Notes: generated by a model from the letters alone, not told the origin. A DNA stretch of 64,000 nt from Pseudoips prasinana (GCA_951640165.1 OX621246.1:5729001-5793000), one strand, 5' to 3'. Positions 41,690-51,889 are shown, counted from the stretch's first letter. Program-made: numbers and translations.

Positions 41690-42255
41690 TGAAATTTATG
41701 CAACACTTGGGTATTAACATACACTTGTATTTGTCAAGCTCACAATGCAGTACATAAACATAGAGGATAGTATAAAAGTTACAAAAAAAAATATATATTA
41801 GTCCGTCCGTGCGGTTTGTTGTATCACATATATATTCTGAAATTCTTAAATAAATAACAAGTTACTAATCTTTTATTTTGAAATTTAGTTCTACCATATT
41901 AAAATTAAAGAATGGAAGACTAAAGCAAAAAGACGGAATTCTAAATGAGGGGATTACCGATCATGCGTTAATGAGCCAAAGCGATCCTCGCCGCTGAAGA
42001 ACCTACCCTAGCTAGCTTGCGGCTTTCTCTAGCTACCTAGGTGGACGACCCGGAGAAGAAAGCTACAAAGAAACTCCGGGTTTGCTTTTTTCGTCTTTTT
42101 TGCTTTCAGTTTACGATTTTTTTAATGTCTTTATTATTTTACTTACATTGTGATTGGTTGTTATGTAGGCTAATGCACGCACAGAACCGTTGTCATCCAG
42201 TGAATCATAATAAAATAAATAAGCAATACCATTCAATTTCACTCAAGCACTTAGA
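41690..42255 (-). mobile_element. LINE-like 3' region
   Basis: Reverse complement collinear with 32275-32765 in its left part, and similar to 26620-26950 in its right part (GATCCTCGCCGC, CTAGCTACCTAGGTGGACG, GGTTGTTATGTAGGCTAATGC). Three copies tie these segments into one family. Confidence 0.6.
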
Positions 42256-43225
42256 ATATCCACTTGCTAGACGAAAAAACGGTGGGTGCATCCGCGAACA
42301 TTTACAAAATTAACAAGTCACACGAAGTCTATCGGAGGCGAAAAAAATATGAGCCCCAACAGCATTTCGATCAGTTACCGCAAGCAGCACCCGTTCACGA
42401 GTATGACGTGTAGGCCAGCCATCGCCTCCTTCGCCAAATTAGAGGGAAGAAAACGACCCGACCCACAACGTAAACACCCACAATATATTTTATTAATATT
42501 AAATGGTATAACCTCTTTCAGGTTTTGCATACGCTTCATTTAATTTACAATGTTTGCAATTTTTTTACATTATACAACTGATCTAATATGTAATGTAAAT
42601 TTAAGATTAACAATTACAAATAACCTAAGGGCTGCAACTTTCGAACGGCAAGACCAATTTTCATGAAATGTCCTTCCCAATTAAACTAACTATCAGATGA
42701 AATAAATGCATTTTAAACGTTAGATCCCTTTAGAAGCTGCGATGCCCCAGACAGGCACACACAATACACGTTAAACTTATGATACCTTGTTTTGTGTTAG
42801 GAGTTAAAAAAATAGGTGGAAAATAAGTAAGTGATACAATCGTTTTACCGATCAATAATTTTTAAAACAGAAACTAATAGATAGGTTTGGTAAGTTTAAC
42901 GTGTGTATCTGAGTGTATGTCTGTGGCGACGTAGCTCCTTAACGGATTTTTTAAAAAGTTAGTAAAAAAAATATGTTTGAAATTCATAATTATTTAAAAA
43001 TCTGCGAAATTAAGAACCGTTATCTCTTCTTCATCGTGTATTCTGATACCTGCACTGAAAGAGACATCCTTACTGCATGCTATATTATTTACGTCTTCTG
43101 TAATCTATAGTACATTATTAGACTGGTTGTTCTCCTTGTCTGTTTTATCGTCCCTAAATGGTTATTCCCTACTATAGCGTGAATCAACCAGCTCAACAAA
43201 AATTTGATTTTTGTTAAAATAACCA
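42256..43225. other. Non-coding spacer of about 1 kb
   Basis: Two short ORFs at 42041-42543 run out of the LINE-like repeat and show no domain. GGGCTGCAACTTTCGAACGGC near 42630 resembles TE sub-terminal sequence. No assignment. Confidence 0.35.
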
Positions 43226-43227
43226 GT

Positions 43228-43760
43228 TATTGCTCCATCTTATTTTTCCAAAACTGTTCGTCTTTATTTATTTTAATGACTTTTAATGGTGTTTTCTCAC
43301 TTTCCCATATACCTAAACTACACTTATCTCTGCCACTAATATTCAACTAAACTTGGGTTTGAAAATACCGATTACTGTTTAGATTTTTTATTGTATTTAT
43401 AAATTTATATTATTTGTTTTTAAAGCTTCATCCATGCCAACTTTGGAAGGAGCTACTGGACATTTTATTTCAACCAATGTGTCATCACCTACTATTCCAT
43501 CTGGACTTGCCCCAAGGAATGGATATACTTTATGAATAAATAGGCCACAAGGCTCAATTTTATAATTTCTTTTTTAGCCAACTGCACTAGAGCAATTTTT
43601 CCATGTGATACTGAAGCCACGTTAGAAATATTCTTTTTGTACAAAATATCTTTACTAAATTTCCAGGACCTTTTTACTTTTAACACCCCTTCCAAAATTT
43701 GAAGCGGTAAGTAAATTTTTCCTCAGCTCTAACCATTCACAGCGGTCTATCTGTAAAACT
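43228..43760 (-). pseudogene. YqaJ-type (lambda-exonuclease-like) nuclease pseudogene
   Basis: Minus-strand pieces in the order expected for the YqaJ domain, a metal-dependent DNA exonuclease fold. RCEWLELRKNLLTASNFGRG (43700-43750) is followed after damage by SNVASVSHGKIALVQLAKK (43575-43630). Next come CGLFIHKVYPFLGASPDGIV and DDTLVEIKCPVAPSKVG (43435-43560), which keep the catalytic Asp of SPDG and the Glu and Lys of EIK. Then, after a stop, CSLGIWESEKTPLKVIKINK and DEQFWKNKM (43230-43335). Stops and frameshifts separate these blocks (a TAG between GRG and SNV, a frame change before CGLF, stops near 43385 and 43350). YqaJ proteins occur in phages, some DNA viruses and as dispersed insect genes. 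Which source applies is unknown. No TE ends are seen. Confidence 0.8.
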
Positions 43761-43761
43761 G

Positions 43762-44925
43762 TTTGTCTCTCCACCGCCTTTCTGTCTACTACAAGACCTT
43801 CTAAATTTTCTAAAAACTTTCAATTTATCCACGATGTATGGTTACCAAACAAGCTAGACCAACGATTCTGTCAATTGTTTTACTGTTCAATCCTATACAC
43901 TATGTACTGCCGGCCACCTACTAGCGCAGACTTCACTATTATGGACTTTATTACTAAAGAGTTTAAGTGCTATTAGAGAAAAATATTATCGGTCATTTCG
44001 TTGACGTGTTTGACGTTTCCTTGTCCCAGTTTAAATAAGTAATCTATGACGTTTATTTACCATTTTCACAAACAATTACTTCTAAAAATGTAAAAAACAG
44101 TTCACAAAAAATCTTAAAACCTGCCTAATACTACAAAAAAATAATAACTACTTTGGATAAAGTAATTTCTGTCTTATATTTATTGAAATTTTTATTAAGT
44201 GGTTCGGCGATCAGAGCGACACAGAAACCACGTCCCGGGGCAGCGTCTGAACGCGAACTGAAAGTACAAGTCGTTCCGACATTTGTTCTTGTCACTCGGT
44301 TAATAAGGTCGAACTTTGCGTAACGAAGGGCGGTTGTCTGAAAATGCAGACGCTGAAGTCAATTTATATTTAAGGTTTTTATTTAATTTTGTAAAAAATA
44401 AAGAGCAAAATTATAAAATAAACGGTCCATTCTTTTAGAACCTATTTAAGGTACACACTTCTTAAAAAAAATATGCTGTTGTCGCTTAAAATATGGAGAA
44501 ATAGAAGCAGAAAATTTTTAATCTTAGGTCACTTCACATTTTTTTTTTGCTTTAGACCTTTGTTGTTTTGGAAATCTACTCGGTTCATTATTTTATTCAT
44601 ATTCTTCGCTTCCTACTGTATTTTTCTTAGTTTGGTATCTATTTCGAGACGTGAGATTCGTAAGAAGAAAAAGGGGCTTCTTACTGAGTTTTCAACTACG
44701 ACGTCGCCTTAATTAATTGATGAGTTCCTTCCAGCAAACCATTAGGACAGTGAGATTTTTATATAATAGACATAAGCAATGACAACAAAATATAATAATA
44801 ATTACTATTAATTTTAATCGTCTAATTCTGGTAACTGTGACAAGACAATATTTTAGCGCCATAGTTACGATAATTATATATCATTAATAATTATTTAATC
44901 AATTACCAGTAATTATTGATTTTTT
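43762..44925. other. Non-coding spacer, possibly the decayed 5' end of the YqaJ locus
   Basis: 43762-43900 may continue the pseudogene 5' part. 44200-44350 is GC-richer (CCACGTCCCGGGGCAGCG) and could be an old promoter. The hydrophobic 79-residue ORF at 44473-44712 has no recognised family. Confidence 0.35.
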
Positions 44926-44929
44926 TGGG

Positions 44930-45325
44930 AAAACTAATACACTGCCATGTTATACAAAACTAGACAGAGCCTGTACTATTGCAACCAGACAACTGATAAA
45001 CGTACATATATTTCTAAATATATACATATCTATATAGGTATATAAAAATCAATGCCACTTTTCGTTGCAATGTTATAACTCAACAACGCCTTTACCGATG
45101 TGGCTAATTTTGGTCTTGAATTATTCGTGGAAGTCCAGGGAAGGTGTGTACGTAGAGAAAATTTAATAAAGTCTTGAAAAAGTGTATTAATCATCATCTT
45201 TTAGCAATTTAAAACATTTTTTTGACTGAATAAATAAACTTAATAATCATTTTTTTTATTACTATGCCTTATACGTAGCGAAGCACGTACCGGGCTGCTA
45301 GTTATGGATAAATTACACCCGGACA
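44930..45325 (-). mobile_element. SINE family A split by a Helitron-like element
   Basis: ACAAAACTAGACAGAGCCTG, CAACCAGACAACTGATAAACG and ATATATTTCTAAATATATAC at 44940-45040; GGATAAATTACACCCGGAC resumes at 45305. The head is lost to the adjoining RTE. Confidence 0.65.
45050..45303 (+). mobile_element. Helitron-like element (GTACCGGGCTGCTAGT type)
   Basis: Ends TACGTAGCGAAGCACGTACC, GGGCTGCTAGT; a stem CGTAGCGAAGCACG-like structure precedes CTAG. A related element lies at 51890-52150. Confidence 0.5.
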
Positions 45326-45460
45326 AATTAACAATTCCTTCATCATATTAACCGTAAGTCGTCATCTTCTAGACAAAGGCGTCCGTCAAGGATCGCCGTA
45401 CAATGGCCGGTCCCGTGCTGCCCGTGACACCTTGTGGCATGCAATAAACAATTTCATCAT

Positions 45461-45850
45461 CAACATCATCATCATATCAGTCGAAAGACGCCCACTGCTG
45501 GACCCTCATCCAGCAGTGGCCCTTGGCTCCCCTAACAATCTCCAGAATTGCCGGCTTTACGCTACCCGAATCCAGTGGCTTTTAACGACCCTCACAAGAC
45601 CATCTTTTTTTTTTTTTTTTTTTTTTTAACTTGACGCGTGCTGTTAGCCTCTCGGCTTTTAATGCTTCATCGGACAGTAGTCGTGATTTTTAGGGATTTT
45701 TGTGCAACTGTCGCTCTACGTTAATGCGCGACGCGGGCCTCGCTTCCGGTTTAGGTCCGGCATTTTATCGGATCGAATGCAAACTAAGGGTCATGGAGGA
45801 CACAAGATCATCGGTCCATGTTGAAAAAAAACCAATTTAATTACTATTTA
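45461..45850 (-). mobile_element. RTE LINE 3' part split by a retroelement
   Basis: Starts (ATC)n ATATCAGTCGAAAGACGCCC and continues into CCCTCACAAGACCATC. After the insertion it resumes GATCATCGGTCCATGTTG, which continues the RTE TDDL-coding segment. Confidence 0.75.
45605..45801 (-). mobile_element. Poly(A)-tailed retroelement with 11-bp target duplication
   Basis: Flanked by ACAAGACCATC (45594-45604) and ACAAGATCATC (45802-45812), one mismatch. A T-run of 23 at its left edge is the poly(A) tail, so it lies on the minus strand. The body (GGCCTCGCTTCCGGTTTAGG) resembles 1720-1900. Confidence 0.85.
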
Positions 45851-45902
45851 TTCATAGTTTTATCTTCGTAATAATAACTTTATATTACGAACTTTCATAG
45901 CT

Positions 45903-46144
45903 AGATGCTCTCAGCGCTCCGTAAGTGATCGGCGAGCTTAAGCAACTCGGTCAAACGCGGTCAGTCCATAGATGGGTGACCTCCAAAGTGGTACCATTTC
46001 TGAGCATCTCCGTACTTCGGAGAGCACGTTAAGCTGTCGGACCCGGTTGAAGTCATTAGACAACAACCGTTAAGCCATAACAGAACCCCACTGGGCGACT
46101 TGAACAACTCTGACACCAGGGTAACCACTGCCCATACGATAAGT
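45903..46144 (+). mobile_element. 5S-rRNA-headed SINE, full length
   Basis: The head AGTGATCGGCGAGCTTAAGCAACTCGG-like region and CGCGGTCAGTCCATAGATGG, GTGACCTCC match the order of the internal promoter of eukaryotic 5S rRNA (..AAGCA..GCGGTCAGTAC..GATGGGTGACC). The body is GAGCATCTCCGTACTTCGG, GTTAAGCTGTCGGACCC, GGCGACTTGAACAACTC and CACCAGGGTAACCACTGCCC. It is not a 5S gene: the rest of the 5S sequence is absent. Second copy 51393-51640. Confidence 0.75.
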
Positions 46145-46525
46145 AAGTGATAATAACTTTCATTATTTTATTTATAGACACCATTTGCCGCCTCATTTGA
46201 CACTCCAACACTATGAAATTTTATTTCTTGAACACCATACAAAGTTGACACGTAGTTTATTGGTCAACCTAGTACAGAAGCTAAAACATTACCACTCAAG
46301 CTTAACTAATAGACATTAAGAATATGAATTGGGGATAATTTTTGACTAAATAAAAAGGGGATTAACAACACCTTTAAAAATATAATGAGGATAATCTCTT
46401 TTTTCTGTTGTGACAAATGATTACCACCTTGTGTATACAATTTTTATTACGGATGAAATCTCTTTTGTGTCAGAGATTTGTGTTTCTAACAAGTGACGTT
46501 AAGAGCTTTAATATGAATGTATGAC
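46145..46525. other. Non-coding spacer
   Basis: Nothing recognised. Confidence 0.4.
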
Positions 46526-46645
46526 TCAGTGCCTCGTTAGTATGGCGGTAGAGTATTTCACCAGGCAGATATTGATGTCCTGGGTTCAAATCCCGGGTCG
46601 GTTTGTTAAGATATCAGACGTCTGGGGGAGTTTGGCAGTATACTT
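46526..46645 (+). mobile_element. SINE family E, head and start of body
   Basis: AGTGCCTCGTTAGTATGGCGG with B-box GGGTTCAAATCCCGGGTCGG, then CAGACGTCTGGGGGAGTTTGG. A T-rich LINE-tail-like tract follows at 46647-46680. Confidence 0.7.
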
Positions 46646-47111
46646 ATTTAATTTTTATTTTATTTATTTGGTTCACCAACAACTTAAACATTAACATGAA
46701 TCTTTAAAAATAGCACAATATTTAAGATCTAAATATCTAGTTACTTATAGGTAAACACTACATTCAAAATTTAATGAGCTACTTTTACAATTTTTTTTAT
46801 GTGTAACTAAAACCCTAATAACTATTGATAGTTTTCCGAAATAGTCCTAATGAGACGTGGTGGATATCAACCCTGTCACTGCATTCGTTATATAATTTTG
46901 TCATTCGGCAGAGTGGTGAGTTTGAGCCAAGTAATGTTCTACGTAGTGGAGAAGCTAAGGGAGTTATCGGTTTTCGTGGAATATGGAACGGAACTCTAAA
47001 TCGTATCCTTTGGTTGGTAACAACTCAGGGCAATCAATTTTATTTCTATTATACAATACAATACAATTCTTTAATGCAATCATGTGTACAATATTGGTGT
47101 TATATCTATTT
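46646..47111. other. Non-coding spacer with LINE-tail sequence
   Basis: TTTATTTTATTTATTTGGTTC near 46656 resembles the LINE 3' ends at 25716 and 31435 (minus). Confidence 0.4.
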
Positions 47112-47272
47112 TCTGTACCTGATCTCTTTCCAGTTGTGTATAGTTGTCCCATTGGATCATGATAGTGATGGAATAGAAAGTGCGCCTGTGTGTGCTCTAT
47201 AATATGTCCCGCGCGTAATTCTTGTGTACATTGAGACTGGCCGCCGTAGCCGGAATCGATCCTTAGGACCTT
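47112..47272 (+). mobile_element. SINE family E, 3' part
   Basis: TGTACCTGATCTCTTTCCAG, CCCATTGGATCATGATAGTG, GGAATAGAAAGTGCGCC and GACTGGCCGCCGTAGCCGG. Confidence 0.75.
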
Positions 47273-47337
47273 ATTTTATTTATTCTGACTTATTTTTACC
47301 TCTATGAGGTAAAAATGAGTCAGAATAAGTAAAATAA
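47271..47337. repeat. 32-bp near-perfect palindrome
   Basis: Left arm 47271-47302, 3-bp loop TAT, right arm 47306-47337, two mismatches. It starts exactly at the SINE E tail (TTATTTTATTTATT). Confidence 0.95.
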
Positions 47338-47574
47338 ATAAAATTACTGATATTTGTTTTTAAAATTACTTACGCCGTTTATTATTGTATGCGCCATAGT
47401 GTTATTAAGTCGAACAAGACATAGAGTTGATATCATACTAATATTATGACTGTGAAAGTGTGAATCATTAGATATTTGAATGCTTCAGTTCTTTTAAACG
47501 GCAGAACGGAGAAATTGGCAGACAGATAATTTTTCACTAGAATCAATACAGGATACTGTTCGGAATCCTGCTGG

Positions 47575-47650
47575 ATTTGTGGGCAGCACAAGACCGGCAA
47601 TTGTGGAATACTTGGGGAGGCTTTATCCAGCAGTGGACGTCGTCTACATC
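47575..47650 (+). mobile_element. RTE 3' end
   Basis: GCAGCACAAGACCGGCAATTG and TATCCAGCAGTGGACGTCG; ends at TACATCATATT. Confidence 0.75.
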
Positions 47651-47673
47651 ATATTAATCTTAGGTTTACAATA

Positions 47674-47772
47674 CCAGCACATTCCACCAATTTACTTGAT
47701 ATCTTAGATTCTTCTCAGTGCAGTCTGCACTGAGAAGAATATGATAATTCGATTGTGGAATGTGCTGACGTT
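47674..47772. mobile_element. Short hairpin element
   Basis: Outer arms CCAGCACATTCCAC / GTGGAATGTGCTGACG and a strong inner stem ATTCTTCTCAGTGCAG / CTGCACTGAGAAGAAT. The outer motif resembles MITE family 1 ends. Confidence 0.65.
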
Positions 47773-47847
47773 AACAGTGCGTCAGTCGTTTGAACAGAAT
47801 TTAATCATTTTCTTTTTTAAAAAAGACAACCTTCGCACTAGATTATA

Positions 47848-48012
47848 TAATCCCTGTGTCGCGGGGTACTTTACACACATGTAATAGACGGACACAAATT
47901 ACATCCAGGCACAGAACAACTATTTATGGGTTACACAAATCGTTGTCCGGCGCGGGACTCGAACACGAAGCGGCGAGGCGACTGTCTTAGCCGCTGCGCC
48001 ACACGTGCAGTT
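47848..48012 (-). mobile_element. SINE family D, full length
   Basis: TCCCTGTGTCGCGGGGTAC, GTAATAGACGGACACAAATT, core, then the head with GGACTCGAACACG (B-box shortened) and GCCGCTGCGCCACACGTGC. Confidence 0.85.
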
Positions 48013-49177
48013 ATTTTTTTATTAATATATAATTTTCATTCGCTTTGTTCAGTTTCATAGGCAAATTAAGCTCCTTAAGTTACGTCCACTATTTATCATC
48101 AACCTGTAAATCTGTTACGCTTTTCTGCGATATTTGTATTTTGATGATTTTTTTTTTTCGATGGGAAATGTTGTATGTATTGTCCATATAAATTTCTTCC
48201 AAATGATTTGTCATAAAAAAAATTCAGTTTGCTTTTTTTTAAACAGTTCTATGTTTATTTTTTAATATTGCAATACTCCAGCTAATAATTTTATTATAAT
48301 ACCTTAAAGATAGAGAAAGGGTTAATTAGGGGGCTCTATAAAGCAGAAGGTATATTTCTAATTAATTGATTTTGAACTTTATTTCAAGCTCACTGAGTTT
48401 AAAATATTGTTACTATATTCTCACTTAACGTGTTAAGACTGAATTTCCGAATCATTATGATACCATTCAAATGGCTAATTATTAAATATTCAAATCATTA
48501 TGAACACAATTCAATTGTGTCATTATTAATTTCACACGCGTATTTTATATAAGTTATTTTTATATCCTTCGGGAATTTTGTTATTTGTTTTTTAATTATG
48601 GCAATATGCTGAAATAATTTTGTTATATTACTTCTTATAACATCACCTATCTGTCACTGAAGTCCCGTCGAAATCAGTGCAGCCGTTTCGGAAATTGTCT
48701 GGGACAAACAAAGATAGACACACATTTAATAAAATGTACTTTCACCGTATTTAATAGAAAGCTTGTTTTAACTCTTTACAACTAAACTGACTTTATTAAC
48801 AGATACTAAATTTTATTTATTTACGTGACTTTTACAATTATCCAATTATAGCCATCAAGTAGTAAGACTGTAACATACTGATTTGGGGATGCTTAAGAGG
48901 GTCGGTTTTTGGGGACGTATTGACAACTGTCCCTCTTCCTATACGTAGGAAGATGCGGGTAGCTTGTCCGATTGAGGCTTGGAGGAGTACTTCGTCGTTA
49001 GGAATAAAAACTAAGGGTAATGGCGGGTGGTAGTTGCGGTGCGTTCGTGGTCGTACTCTTGGCAAGCAAGTAAGATATGTCGGATTGATCAGACGCAGCT
49101 TGCAGGCAAAGCAACCTGAAGTATACTATCAACACTCATATTCAGATTTCAGAACATCTGTTATTGTATTTTAGAAT
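48013..49177. other. Non-coding spacer of 1.2 kb
   Basis: 48573-48735 carries a scrap of the element at 39927 (GTCCCGTCGAAATCAGTGC, AGCCGTTTCGG). The rest is unassigned. Confidence 0.4.
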
Positions 49178-49342
49178 AGCTGTGCCTCGCGGTTTTACCC
49201 TCGTCGAACATAAATTATAGCATATGTGTTATTCGGATATATAAGCTATATTAAAACAAAGTTTCATCTAAATCCGTTCGGTAGTTTATGTGTGAAAGAA
49301 TAACAAACATCCATCCATCTATACATCCATATTCACAAACTA
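49178..49342 (-). mobile_element. Helitron1-like element
   Basis: AGCTGTGCCTCGCGGTTTTAC at the left; CATCCATATTCACAAACTAGC at the right, where the 5' end is cut short. Confidence 0.65.
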
Positions 49343-49422
49343 GCTAATCAAGGGCAAGAAACAAGTAGAAATCTAAAAAACATTTGAAATAAAACTATAT
49401 ATTTCCAACATACCTTACAAAT

Positions 49423-49627
49423 TTGAATTTTATAGCATTATTCGCAATGCAAAGCGTTAATATAATCTCAAAAATGGGAAATCATCAATTTAATCGTCCG
49501 GCGAAATTTGATCTGCCAGCGTATATCGTTCGTAGCTTAACGCAGAGCGCCTACCCCGGATTGGTAGATGGTGCAGGTTCGAGACCCGCCGGACGATTAA
49601 ATTTATGATTTCCCATTTTTAAGATTA
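49423..49627 (-). mobile_element. SINE family F with inverted 5' half and 12-bp target duplication
   Basis: Flanked by TACCTTACAAAT at 49411-49422 and 49628-49639. Inside, the 3' body (GCATTATTCGCAATGC, TCTCAAAAATGGGAAAT, AATCGTCCGGCG) stands head to head with a second segment holding the leader AAATTTGATCTGCC, the complete tRNA-like unit (CGTTCGTAGCTTAACGCAG to GCCGGACG) and a second copy of GATTTCCCATTTTT. The two shared parts form an inverted repeat of about 40 bp around the tRNA-like unit. Confidence 0.85.
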
Positions 49628-49638
49628 TACCTTACAAA

Positions 49639-49815
49639 TCCTACTAATATTATAAATACGAAACTTTGTGAGTATGGATGCTGGTTACTCTTTCGCGCAA
49701 AAACTACTGAACGGATTTTGGTGAAACTTTGTAGTAATATAGTTTATGTATCCGAATAACACAGAGGCTATGATTTATAAAGTTTGACGCGGGTGAAGCC
49801 GCGGGGTAAATCTAG
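49639..49815 (+). mobile_element. Helitron1-like element, full length
   Basis: 177 bp from TCCTACTAATATTATAAATACG to the hairpin CGCGGGTGAAGCCGCGGGG and CTAG, sitting between A and T. It touches the right target repeat of the SINE F insertion. Confidence 0.8.
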
Positions 49816-50631
49816 TTTCATTATACATTTGAAATAGGTATTATTGTAGATAATAGTAAATACTATTGAAATTTTATTGTATGTTGTTAGAAACATCTTA
49901 AAGAAAACCATATATTTCCGGTATAGCTAATATATCTTTAACGTTCAGCAAGGTTTATTGTGGATTAAAATAGTAAATTAGCTTGACTTCAAATACGGAC
50001 CCGATAAGAATTATTAAACACCCATAATTTATTCAAAAATAACTTGGCAGTAAGTTAATAAAACTGTATAACTTGCCGCACTTTGATCGGACTGTCTCAC
50101 TTGTCAAAATAATGAAGTGATATGTCGTAAAACGTGACAGTTTTACCATAGACAAAATGAGTTTGACTGAGCCCCGGCCCGGATTATATCTGGTCTTACC
50201 CTTTACAAAACAAAAAAGGGTAAAGCCATAGCGTTTATTACGATGACTATAGGGTTGAGATTTGTATATTACTTTGATTACAAGGGAAATTGTAAAATTG
50301 TGGGTTAAGTGGCATTGTTTGACAGCCCTAGCTTGCTTTTTCGGAAGTACACGTTCTTTAGCTTCCTGCTTATCTGTTTTTTACGAGAAGGGATGAATGA
50401 ATGTGAAATTAATTGAAGGGTTTTACGTGCAAAGGGTTACAGTTATTGGGGTGAGCTTGATCTAATTTAAAAATGTATATTATGTATATTATAATTATTA
50501 TGCGAAGGGCGTTAATCCCATTTTGTTCCGTAACGGTGGGTTTCTTTGTGAGTCGTAGAGTAAGTATACTTATTTATTCTCATGTCATCTATTTTATTAA
50601 CTATACATATAATTATTGTAAGAAAAATTTG
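49816..50631. other. Non-coding spacer of 0.8 kb
   Basis: Nothing assigned. TTTACAAAACAAAAAAGGGTAAAGCC near 50200 is only a short imperfect inverted repeat. Confidence 0.4.
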
Positions 50632-50770
50632 ACTGGACGTGTGTCGTTGTGGTGTAGACAGTGTTCTCGGCACTTCGTGTCCTAGGTTCGATTCCCGACA
50701 TCTATTTGTGTGACCCATAAGTTCTGAGTCTGCGTGTTCTTTTCGTCAGGTAATTATATGTTTGTAATCC
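50632..50770 (+). mobile_element. SINE family D, diverged
   Basis: Head GTGTCGTTGTGGTGTAGAC with B-box GGTTCGATTCCC, then GTGACCCATAAGTTCTGAG and TAATTATATGTTTGTAA. Confidence 0.7.
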
Positions 50771-50794
50771 CCATACAACTTAAATCGTATTATT

Positions 50795-50977
50795 GAATAC
50801 GAGCTGTGCCCCGCGGTTTTACCCGCATTAAACTTTATAAATTATAGCCTATGTGTTAATCCAGGGTGTCAGCTAATTCCATACCACAATTTTATTAAAA
50901 TCGCTCCAGTCGTTTAGACGTGTAGAAGTAACAAACATATACACTCACAAACTTTCGCCTTTATAATATTAGTGTGA
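50795..50977 (-). mobile_element. Helitron1-like element, near full length
   Basis: GAGCTGTGCCCCGCGGTTTTAC to ACTTTCGCCTTTATAATATTAG. CTAG is mutated to CGAG. Confidence 0.75.
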
Positions 50978-51065
50978 TTGATGAGCCTTGTTCAATTGTA
51001 TAGGCAAATTTGGCTTCTAAGTTACTTATATCTTTTATTTATGTTACACTTTGTACATTTTAATT

Positions 51066-51262
51066 GACAATAACTTAATACAAGCAAGCTAAATATCACT
51101 ACCATTATAAAATAAATTGTATAAATGTTTTAATATTCCGTGTACCTAAATATCTGTAATAAGTAACTAGAAATAATAACTGTATTACTACAAACATGTT
51201 CTGACTATTTACAAGCGCTTTTTTAAAGTCTACGTGAATAAAAACCTTTTTTATTTTTATTT
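51066..51262 (+). repeat. Dispersed repeat, second copy of 11640-11865
   Basis: TTGACAATAACTTAATACAAG, ACAAACATGTTCTGACTATT and GCGCTTTTTTAAAGTC, ending in GTGAATAAAAACC. Confidence 0.6.
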
Positions 51263-51392
51263 TTATTGAATCTAGATATTATTGTCAGCTGGGAGTCATT
51301 TAATCGGATATCCAATAGAAAGTACTCAATACATCAACTACATACTTAATATGGATTGTGATGTAACTAAAACAATAAAAACGTATAGTCAA

Positions 51393-51640
51393 ATGCTCTC
51401 ACCGGTCCGTAAGTGATAGGCCAGGTTAAGCAACTAGGCTCGCGGTCAGTCCATATATGGATGGATAGATGGGTGACCGCCAAAGTGGTTTCATTTCTGA
51501 GCGTGTCCGTGCTTCGCAGGGCACGTTAAGCTGTCGGTCCTGGTTGTAGCCGTTAGACAACAGTTGTTAAGCCATGTCCGAGGCCTACTGAGCGGCTTGA
51601 ACAACTCTGACATTAGAGTAACCACTGCCCTTACGATATC
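51393..51640 (+). mobile_element. 5S-rRNA-headed SINE, full length
   Basis: AGTGATAGGCCAGGTTAAGC, CGCGGTCAGTCCATATATGG and GATGGGTGACCGCC, then the same body as 45903. A GGAT-containing segment next to GATGGGTGACC is locally duplicated. Confidence 0.78.
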
Positions 51641-51889
51641 GTTATGAGTGCTTTACTTGTTTTTTTTTTTATTTCCTGTAACATATATACCTAATATACT
51701 TAGATGTAAACAGACGCACCGCATGTGTGATATATTTTTATTAATATTATATTTGTTACTGAACATTAATTTCAAAATTCATTATTTATAATAAACTTAA
51801 TTTACAAGTGAATATCATTGTTTAATAACTGAATATTTTTCTGGCTGCTTTACAGAGAATGAATCTACATAATACTATATTATATATTA

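Noticed and set aside
42041..42543. Two overlapping ORFs (90 and 85 residues)
   Set aside because: They start within a dispersed LINE-like repeat and have no domain.
44473..44712. 79-residue hydrophobic ORF
   Set aside because: AT-rich sequence with long T-runs easily yields Phe/Leu-rich frames; no family recognised.
45903..46000. Possible 5S rRNA gene
   Set aside because: Only the internal promoter region resembles 5S; the 5' and 3' helices and the T-terminator are missing.
49530..49602. Possible functional tRNA with a pairing acceptor stem
   Set aside because: The stem pairs fairly well, but the base before the anticodon is C, the T-stem has a mismatch, and three copies share non-tRNA flanks, so it is a SINE head.
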